From: JASUTC01 sp035447925
GTDB lineage: Bacteria; Thermotogota; Thermotogae; MWEM01
NCBI GenBank assembly: GCA_035447925.1
Contig: DAOTHY010000040.1
Coordinates: 1-20,466, forward strand
Length of the DNA stretch: 20,466 nucleotides
Reading direction: 5' to 3'
Shown here: positions 14,890 through 20,466 of the stretch, piece after piece
Position numbering within the stretch: the stretch's first letter is position 1
Layout of the letters: each line of letters opens with the position of its first letter
Translations under genes and position numbers: made by a program
Notes under the pieces: model-generated
Database searches by the model: none
Told to the model about the DNA's origin: nothing
The model's input: only the letters and a program-made list of their open reading frames with translations

Positions 14890-15807
14890 ATGCGGATGAA
14901 AACAGTTGTTGTCTTCATGTCTTTACTGTTCATTATAACAAGGTTATTTTCCAATTCAAATATAGCAACAACCACATCTGATATGAAAGGGATCACTTTC
15001 CATTATGATGGTTTGTTGTGTATGGATTCGATTGTTTATGAGCAGTCTGATCAGGCAACTGCCCTTTTTCTCTCTCCTGGAATCTACCAGGTTAACGTCA
15101 AAGACCCAAGAGGTTGGCTGACGATTCCCGTATATGTAGATCACTCTACTCAACAGGAATTTTATCTTTTCGGACTTAAGGATCTCGACATAAACCTCAA
15201 ACTTTCAGATGAAACATCCAGGTCAATTAAAAATATAAGCTTGAGTGCGGTCAAATTCAGGAAGATTGCTATGAGCCTTATCGGTAAAAGAAGCGTAATT
15301 CTCGAAAGTGAAGTAATTAGCCAGACCGGATTATCATTTCATATCGTGACGCCTATTTTTAACACATCAGTGGAAAACTACATTCTGTCTGTCATCCAGG
15401 AAGACAAGCGTTATGAAAATTACATGATCTTAAAGCAGGGAATCCTCACCTTTTTGAAAGGGGTTGAGGCTATTGCGTTGGAAGAAAAGGATAAAAAGAT
15501 CTCTTTGTTTGAGTCCGAATGGGTGGCTCAAAACCGACAAACTTCTGGCATTGTCTATCGTGACGGGGTACAGGAGATAAAATCCACGGTGATCAAAACA
15601 GATCCCCCCGGGTCTGATTTATATATCGGCAATGAATTTTTAGGCCAAACACCGTATGAACTATTCCTAAAAGAAGATGTACCTGTTTTTATCACGATAA
15701 AACATGAGGGCTATTTCGTTCGGGAAATCAAATTAATTCGAGCCGAATTGGAAGCGGAACAGATCATCCAATTAACGCAAATAGAAGACGGAGGTGTTCA
15801 GTTTTGA
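14890..15807 (+). CDS. Exported PEGA-domain protein, cassette 2
   Basis: 305 aa. A signal peptide or anchor (MRMKTVVVFMSLLFIITRLF) is followed by an unrecognised beta-rich region, with a PEGA domain at about 235-300 (SDLYIGNEFLGQTPYELFL, then a GYFVREIKL strand). The LFLSPGIYQV and SLFESEW blocks match those of the protein at 2818, but this one is about 135 residues shorter, mainly before the first block. AGGTG at 14881-14885 serves either ATG 14890 or ATG 14896; the upstream ATG 14860 precedes the transcription start. Its stop overlaps the TTG start of the next gene by three bases, indicating coupled translation. Confidence 0.78.
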   Translation: MRMKTVVVFMSLLFIITRLFSNSNIATTTSDMKGITFHYDGLLCMDSIVYEQSDQATALFLSPGIYQVNVKDPRGWLTIPVYVDHSTQQEFYLFGLKDLDINLKLSDETSRSIKNISLSAVKFRKIAMSLIGKRSVILESEVISQTGLSFHIVTPIFNTSVENYILSVIQEDKRYENYMILKQGILTFLKGVEAIALEEKDKKISLFESEWVAQNRQTSGIVYRDGVQEIKSTVIKTDPPGSDLYIGNEFLGQTPYELFLKEDVPVFITIKHEGYFVREIKLIRAELEAEQIIQLTQIEDGGVQF

Positions 15808-16253
15808 AGAAATGGTTGTTGATGGCCAGTTTTTTTCTTGTGGGTGTTATGTCCTTTTCCATGTCCCTGGGAATAAAAGGGCAGTTTATCACAACAGGTA
15901 TGAGAGATTTTGAGAAGGGGATCAGAATAACAAGTGTTTATGAGAATACCATTGCAGAACGGTTTTTGAAACCTGGTGATATTCTCTTAGGGATGACGGG
16001 AAGTCAGGTTTTGGGTTGGTCTTACGATGATAGTACCGGTAAAACAACTTCTGATACCGGTCAGGCCTTTTCAGCTGGTTTTAAAGTTTATAGCAAGTAT
16101 ATTAATCGCCTTGACGATAGTGAATGCATGAGTTTCTCGTCTGTAAGCGAATTTCAGGAGTTTCTTTCTATGTTCAACGAGGATGAAGGCGGTATAATTT
16201 TGCAAGTGTTAATCTACCGAAATAACCGGTTTATCGAATTTACGCTTCAATAG
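15804..16253 (+). CDS. Small exported PDZ-like protein, cassette 2 (TTG start)
   Basis: 149 aa. The start is TTG 15804, seven bases after GGAGGTG (15790-15796) and overlapping the PEGA stop codon; no ATG gives as complete a signal peptide. The signal peptide (MKKWLLMASFFLVGVMSFS) is followed by MSLGIKG, then IRITSVYENTIAE and RFLKPGDILLGM, the PDZ GD loop, and it ends YRNNRFIEFTLQ. It is the positional counterpart of the gap-truncated gene at 4193 and a relative of the protein at 10038. Such a single PDZ domain probably binds the C-terminus or an internal strand of a partner, plausibly the neighbouring caspase or PEGA protein (inference). Confidence 0.78.
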   Translation: MKKWLLMASFFLVGVMSFSMSLGIKGQFITTGMRDFEKGIRITSVYENTIAERFLKPGDILLGMTGSQVLGWSYDDSTGKTTSDTGQAFSAGFKVYSKYINRLDDSECMSFSSVSEFQEFLSMFNEDEGGIILQVLIYRNNRFIEFTLQ

Positions 16254-16262
16254 CCATTGTCC

Positions 16263-19064
16263 ATGCGTGAGCTTCATTGTACCCTCTTTTTACTTCTGGT
16301 TTTTTCACTCCTAAGTTTTTCAATTCAGCTTGGGATCACTGTTGATGAAACAACAATTTTTCTGAATAACAAAGAAATCTCTTGTTTAACTATAAAAGAA
16401 AGCATCCCCAGATCTCCCGCCTATCAGTTGAGAAAAGATGATGTTCTCCTCTCCATGAAACTGTTAAAAGGAGTCAGTGTGTTTTCATTGGAGGATATCG
16501 ATAATCATCAAATATTTGATGGGTTAACTGTTGCCGATGTTCTACGCATTCGAAATCAGGCTACGTTAGAAGATTCCATCTCAGTTGTTTTGTTAAGAAA
16601 TGATAAGTTAAAACAGATGAACTTTCCATTGGATCCTGCTCCCCCACAAAAACCTTTTATCACACTCAATACAGACTTGCATACATCAGAAATACGAGAC
16701 ATCGCCGTCAATAAGGCGAAAGAAATTCTGGTTTCTGTTTCTTATGACAAGACGCTTAAAATATGGGATACTCAAACGCTTTCTTTGTCACATACAATCC
16801 GTTTTCCGGTGGAGCCGGGAAATTCAGGTAAGTTGTACAGCGTGGCTATCTCCCCGGACGGCAGCGAAATCGCCTGTGGTGCTTATGGGGGTAATTGGGA
16901 GAAAAGCGATGTCATCTACATCCTTGATGTTCAAAATCTGACGATCAAAAAAGTGATCCGAGGATTGGAAAACATCCCCACACATTTGAATTATTCACCG
17001 GACGGGAAGTATCTATTGGCTGCCATCAGAAATCATTGTGAATTTGCCATTTTTGATACAAGAGATTATTCCAGGATAAACGCTTTTTATGGTCATTATA
17101 AAGGTGCATCTCATGCGGCCTTTTCTCCGGATGGCCAAACGATTATCAGTGTTGGAACAGATTCAGTTCTCCGTCTCTTTGACTTTAAAGATGGGAAAAT
17201 CACTCTTAAGGCTGAAAAATCATACAACACGATTAACGTCAAGCCCTATACAGCTGTCTTTTCACCGGATGGGAAGAAAATCGGGGTGGGTTTTCTCAAT
17301 GGCGAATATGTAGAAATCCTGGAAGCGAAGACATTAAGCCTGTTAAAACAACCGGTTGTATTTGAAGAAGAAAATACCGAGGCTTGGATTCACACGCTTT
17401 GTTGGTCACCGGACGGTCAAACATTGTATGGTGGCGTTTATTCCCGGAGGCCTGCCCTGATTATCTGGAAAAACAATCAGTTGACTCAATCCAATCGGAT
17501 TTTTCTTGAATCTTCTCCATTGGATCTGGCAACCTTGGAAGACAAAGTTTATTTCTGTACGGAATTTCAAACCATTGGTTTTTACGATGCTGCTTCCAAA
17601 GAGGTCGTCTATCATAAATCCCAATCTCTTGATTTCACCGATGCCTATTTGGATTTTTACTGTTCCGCTGATGGTTCCATCATCAAGATACCCTTTGGTA
17701 TTGATGACAAACCGGTCTTTTACGATATGAGATTACCGGGATTGACAGATCAAATTCCCGAAGGAACAACGATGATTCAACCTGTCACCTATTCAGAGCA
17801 AATGGCGATAAAGAATTGGAGAAATGCTGCGGAAACTATTTTAAACGGAAAGAGACTTGGGATCAAAGAAGGTGAATTATCCCGAACCCTATCCATTGAC
17901 CCCTTAACCGGTCACTTTACAATTGGAACAGACTGGTATCTTTACCATTTTGATCAAAACGGGGATCTAATCTGGACTGTTCCCGTTAATTCAACGGTGT
18001 GTGCCTTAAACACAGTAAAAAACGGTGAGTGGATCATCGCCATCCTCTCAAATGGAACCTTCGAATGGTACGAAAGTAAGACCGGAGTCAAACATGCTTC
18101 GTTATACATCACAAAAGAGAAAGAATGGCTATTTTGGACACCGGACAACGATTATATCTCCTCCCCAGAAACGATCGATTGGTTCGGGTGGCAAAAAAAC
18201 CGGGATAAGAACGCTACCGCCATATTGATACCACAAAATACATTTCAGCAGAAAGACCCCATGGAACATATTCCTGACTCATTCTACCATTCTACAATTG
18301 AAAAAACCGTTGTTGAAAAGGGGAGTAAAAGAAAGGATTTATACATCTTATCCTGTGCGGTGGAAACCTATGAAAACGAACAATTTGAAAACTTGTCATT
18401 CGCCATTGACGACGCAAAGGCCATAACAACCCTATTCCAAAATCCCGAATGGTTCGATGTTGAGAACATAAATCTTCACGAACTTTATGGGGATGAGTTG
18501 AATCAGGAAACACTACTCGCTGCATTTGAGCAATTGAAAAATGAAATGCATAGAGAAGACATTTTGATTCTGTTTTTTGCAGGACATGGGTTTTACAAAC
18601 AAGAAGAGGGTATTGAACGCTTTTATTTAAAATATCCAGGCAATAATGACAACGGATTGAGTCTTGATGCGTTATACAAACAATTAAAACTTTTACCGAA
18701 TCAAAATACACTCATCATAACCGACAGCTGCTATTCCGGTGCCATCACCGATTACTTTGCTTCTATGTTCATTAAAAATACAGCAAACAAATCAGTAGAA
18801 CAAAAAGATATCAGCGTTCTTGCATCCGCACAAGCCTGGATGAAAAGCCCGGAAATAACTGAACTGGAACATGGACTGTTCACTTACAATTTATTAAAAT
18901 TAATTTCCAGCCAGGAACGATTCAACCCGGAAGTGTTATTTAAAGAATTTCCCAAAGAGATGGCGAAATCCTCTGAGCGATATCTTGATGAAGTGATCAT
19001 ACCTGCTTTTTTTATATCAAATAGTTTCACAAATTGGTGCGGAATCATTGCTTTGTATGAGTAA
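16263..19064 (+). CDS. Exported PDZ-WD40-caspase (peptidase C14) protein, cassette 2
   Basis: 933 aa. Order: signal peptide (MRELHCTLFLLLVFSLLSF), PDZ-like domain from SIQLGITV to about residue 125 (diverged, QLRKDDVLLSM where GD is expected), WD40 propeller about 140-625 with clear blades (LVSVSYDKTLKIWD, AAFSPDGQTIISVGTDSVLR), and caspase domain about 690-900. The dyad is intact: His775 in FFAGHGFY and Cys823 in ITDSCYSG, then LASAQAWMKSPE and EHGLFTYNLL. It resembles the protein at 4453 along its length but lacks the Ig-like segment before the caspase domain. ATG 16263 is preferred; TTG 16257 is possible. No ribosome site is visible, so it probably depends on translation of the gene ending ten bases upstream. 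Confidence 0.9.
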   Translation: MRELHCTLFLLLVFSLLSFSIQLGITVDETTIFLNNKEISCLTIKESIPRSPAYQLRKDDVLLSMKLLKGVSVFSLEDIDNHQIFDGLTVADVLRIRNQATLEDSISVVLLRNDKLKQMNFPLDPAPPQKPFITLNTDLHTSEIRDIAVNKAKEILVSVSYDKTLKIWDTQTLSLSHTIRFPVEPGNSGKLYSVAISPDGSEIACGAYGGNWEKSDVIYILDVQNLTIKKVIRGLENIPTHLNYSPDGKYLLAAIRNHCEFAIFDTRDYSRINAFYGHYKGASHAAFSPDGQTIISVGTDSVLRLFDFKDGKITLKAEKSYNTINVKPYTAVFSPDGKKIGVGFLNGEYVEILEAKTLSLLKQPVVFEEENTEAWIHTLCWSPDGQTLYGGVYSRRPALIIWKNNQLTQSNRIFLESSPLDLATLEDKVYFCTEFQTIGFYDAASKEVVYHKSQSLDFTDAYLDFYCSADGSIIKIPFGIDDKPVFYDMRLPGLTDQIPEGTTMIQPVTYSEQMAIKNWRNAAETILNGKRLGIKEGELSRTLSIDPLTGHFTIGTDWYLYHFDQNGDLIWTVPVNSTVCALNTVKNGEWIIAILSNGTFEWYESKTGVKHASLYITKEKEWLFWTPDNDYISSPETIDWFGWQKNRDKNATAILIPQNTFQQKDPMEHIPDSFYHSTIEKTVVEKGSKRKDLYILSCAVETYENEQFENLSFAIDDAKAITTLFQNPEWFDVENINLHELYGDELNQETLLAAFEQLKNEMHREDILILFFAGHGFYKQEEGIERFYLKYPGNNDNGLSLDALYKQLKLLPNQNTLIITDSCYSGAITDYFASMFIKNTANKSVEQKDISVLASAQAWMKSPEITELEHGLFTYNLLKLISSQERFNPEVLFKEFPKEMAKSSERYLDEVIIPAFFISNSFTNWCGIIALYE

Positions 19065-19107
19065 AAAAAAGGGTGTACAGCATTCTTTTTAAAGAAAGGT
19101 GAGTGAG

Positions 19108-19818
19108 ATGAAACAGAACTACTTTAAGTATCCTTCTATCGAATACATTCGAAGCGGAGAATCATTGGAAGGATCCATGTATGAAAAAATCGACGGAAGT
19201 AACGTACAGGTGAGCGTATCCGGTAATCAGGTCATTCCGGGAACACGATCAAAACCATTAAGCAATTACAAACGATTCCTGCCCTGGATGAATGATTTTC
19301 AAAAGGATGTCTACACCAATCAGACGTTTAGGCAGATTGATCCGAATGTTATCGTCTTTTTGGAGTATCTTTCCAATCACAGTATCGTATATGATCGCTT
19401 TTCAACCAACATGATACTCATCGATGTCTACAATCGTGAAATCGAGAAGTTTATGGAATACGAACTGGCGAAGCAGTTGATTGCTCAAATGGGTATCCAG
19501 GGAGTTGAATCCCTTGAAAAGATGGATGAAGGACACTTCAGCTTTGAAGATTTGGAAAAACTGTGTAAGAGAATATACGCAGAGCGAGACGATTTTGAAG
19601 GCCTCTTAATCAAAAACTATGAGAAAAACGTGTTCAAAAAAATCGTGGTTGAACAAATCGATGAGATATTCGATGATATCATCAGCGAGATTCCCAAAAA
19701 GAAGTTAAAAGGCAAAGAAGAAGTGAAAGAGCTGATCGATCATATCAACAAGACAAAAAACCGAATGATGCACTATGACATCATCACGGATAAACTAAGA
19801 GACAGAAAGATGCTGTAA
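19108..19818 (+). CDS. RNA-ligase-family nucleotidyltransferase
   Basis: 236 aa, no signal peptide. The motifs of covalent nucleotidyltransferases of the RNA ligase family (Rnl2-like) occur in order: motif I YEKIDGSN with the adenylylated Lys27, FLEYL (Glu85) as motif III, LIDVYNR as motif IIIa, EGLLIKNY (164-171) as motif IV, and VFKKIV (175-180) as motif V. Such enzymes seal or repair nicked RNA using ATP. The protein is short, with a charged helical C-terminal tail (about 185-236). ATG 19108 is chosen because AAAGGTGA is five or six bases upstream; GTG 19099 is the alternative. It starts 43 bases after the caspase gene with no terminator between, so it may belong to the same transcript. 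Confidence 0.82.
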   Translation: MKQNYFKYPSIEYIRSGESLEGSMYEKIDGSNVQVSVSGNQVIPGTRSKPLSNYKRFLPWMNDFQKDVYTNQTFRQIDPNVIVFLEYLSNHSIVYDRFSTNMILIDVYNREIEKFMEYELAKQLIAQMGIQGVESLEKMDEGHFSFEDLEKLCKRIYAERDDFEGLLIKNYEKNVFKKIVVEQIDEIFDDIISEIPKKKLKGKEEVKELIDHINKTKNRMMHYDIITDKLRDRKML

Positions 19819-19825
19819 ACAATCA

Positions 19826-19856
19826 AGCAGCCGTTTATTTTTAACGGCTGCTTTTT
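19826..19856 (+). terminator. Rho-independent terminator after the RNA ligase gene
   Basis: AGCAGCCGTT (19826-19835) pairs perfectly with AACGGCTGCT (19843-19852) around a 7-base loop, followed by TTTTT to 19856. It ends the run that began at 14890. Confidence 0.9.
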
Positions 19857-19943
19857 CAAAATAAACAGGAAGGAAAAACCTGAAAAATAAAAAGCGCAAT
19901 CTCACGAAGAATGTGACAATTTTCCTTATTTTGAAAGACTTTC

Positions 19944-19952
19944 TGATATACT
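19944..19952 (+). promoter_or_regulatory. Extended -10 promoter for the SUMF1-fold gene
   Basis: TGA followed by TATACT (19947-19952), the same extended -10 form as at 103-113 and 14851-14861. TTGAAA at 19931 is too close to be its -35. The transcript would have a leader of about 180 bases before ATG 20138. Confidence 0.5.
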
Positions 19953-20027
19953 AAAAACACAATAGATGAAAACAAGTAGTTTGGAATCTCAAAGTCACCC
20001 TCCCCTTTTGATTTACGCCGTCATTGA

Positions 20028-20120
20028 GTGAAAAAACCCATATTTCATAGACTACTGAAAGCTGTAGTGGAAGAAACGATTAAAGATTTGAATAGAAATG
20101 CCGCATTTAAAAAAGAATAG
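20028..20120 (+). CDS. Possible 30-aa leader ORF or gene remnant
   Basis: GTG 20028 opens a 30-codon frame ending TAG 20118-20120, 17 bases before the next ATG. The product (VKKPIFHRLLKAVVEETIKD, then LNRNAAFKKE) reads like a real amphipathic helix. No clear ribosome site precedes it and an in-frame TGA is directly upstream, so it may be a remnant or chance. The rest of 19857-20137 shows only the promoter. Confidence 0.2.
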   Translation: MKKPIFHRLLKAVVEETIKDLNRNAAFKKE

Positions 20121-20137
20121 AAAGGACAAACAATAAA

Positions 20138-20466
20138 ATGGAAGAATACCTGATCCCGCCAATCAACGGGCAAAAGAACAGAAACCTGACGTATCAAGAA
20201 ATCGAATGGCTGATTAAAACGATAACAGATGCTGAACACAAATCCCCTGATACAACAAGATTAAAGAAAGCAATAGAAAAGACCAAGGAAATGTTCACCG
20301 TTACCTCGGTAATGGTCCTTGTAAAGGCCGGGACCTTTCAAATGGGAGACGAACACGGAGATCTTTGGGATGCATGCAGACCCGTGCACACGGTAAAACT
20401 GACGTATGACTATTACATCGGCAAATATGAAGTGACCTTCAACGAATACGACGCCTACTGCGAGGA
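20138..20466 (+). CDS. SUMF1/formylglycine-generating-enzyme-fold protein, 3' partial
   Basis: The first 109 codons are visible. After about 55 charged helical residues comes the standard opening of the FGE-sulfatase fold: MVLVKAGTFQMGDEHGD, then VHTVKLTYDYYIGKYEVTFN, where YEVTFNEYDAYC is the usual second block. True FGE enzymes convert a sulfatase Cys to formylglycine; many bacterial members lack the catalytic cysteines and act as binding or effector modules, as in loci with caspases or CHAT proteins. The catalytic part lies beyond the window, so the two cannot be told apart. The ATG follows AAAGGA (20121-20126) by 11 bases. The N-terminus has no signal peptide. Confidence 0.85.
   Translation, partial: MEEYLIPPINGQKNRNLTYQEIEWLIKTITDAEHKSPDTTRLKKAIEKTKEMFTVTSVMVLVKAGTFQMGDEHGDLWDACRPVHTVKLTYDYYIGKYEVTFNEYDAYCE

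Noticed and set aside
1..20466. CRISPR array, tRNA or rRNA genes
   Set aside because: No regularly spaced direct repeats and no tRNA or rRNA-like segments were seen on either strand.

Overview
The window looks like a piece of a draft or metagenome-derived scaffold, because a run of exactly 100 N interrupts it at 4351-4450. It comes from an anaerobe-like bacterium of intermediate GC that exports many proteins. Sec signal peptides, a lipoprotein, PEGA proteins, bacterial caspases, a TPR-CHAT protein and a formylglycine-generating-enzyme (SUMF1) fold protein occur together here. That mix fits accessory loci of groups such as Thermotogota, Cloacimonadota or Spirochaetota, but nothing in the window fixes the taxon. 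Several promoters share an extended -10 (TGn-TATAMT).

Layout. (1) 187-7494: a cytosolic TPR-CHAT protease-like protein, an exported PEGA protein, a small exported PDZ protein (cut by the gap), and a large PDZ-WD40-Ig-caspase (peptidase C14) protein whose 5' end is in the gap. (2) 7496-9887: a recently duplicated unit of promoter, small PDZ gene and hairpin. The two copies are about 98% identical in the gene by eye count, and are separated by an AT-rich insert holding a MITE-like element, an unknown 67-aa ORF, a small lipoprotein and a gene remnant. (3) 10038-12312: an operon of another PDZ protein, a divergent sigma-70/ECF-type factor and a soluble HxxxCxxC anti-sigma-like protein. (4) 12309-13913: a second, inverted copy of the MITE-like element, then an AT-rich pair encoding an exported CHAP-type cysteine hydrolase with a beta repeat and a beta-rich companion protein, closed by a strong terminator. 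(5) 14023-14769: a minus-strand multi-pass membrane protein. (6) 14890-19064: a second, diverged PEGA-PDZ-WD40/caspase cassette in the same order as the first, followed by an RNA-ligase-like nucleotidyltransferase. (7) 20138-end: the start of a SUMF1-fold protein.

How the genes may work together (inference). Two paralogous cassettes put an envelope-exposed PEGA protein, a single-PDZ protein and a PDZ-caspase together. They flank a sigma/anti-sigma operon led by the same kind of PDZ protein. The CHAT protein, sigma factor, anti-sigma protein and RNA ligase have no signal peptide, so the locus has an exported arm (PEGA, PDZ, caspase) and a cytosolic arm (CHAT, sigma/anti-sigma, RNA ligase). This suggests a protease-based sensing or response system using PDZ recognition of peptide ends and regulated transcription. 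No CRISPR array, tRNA, rRNA, integrase or intact transposase gene is visible.
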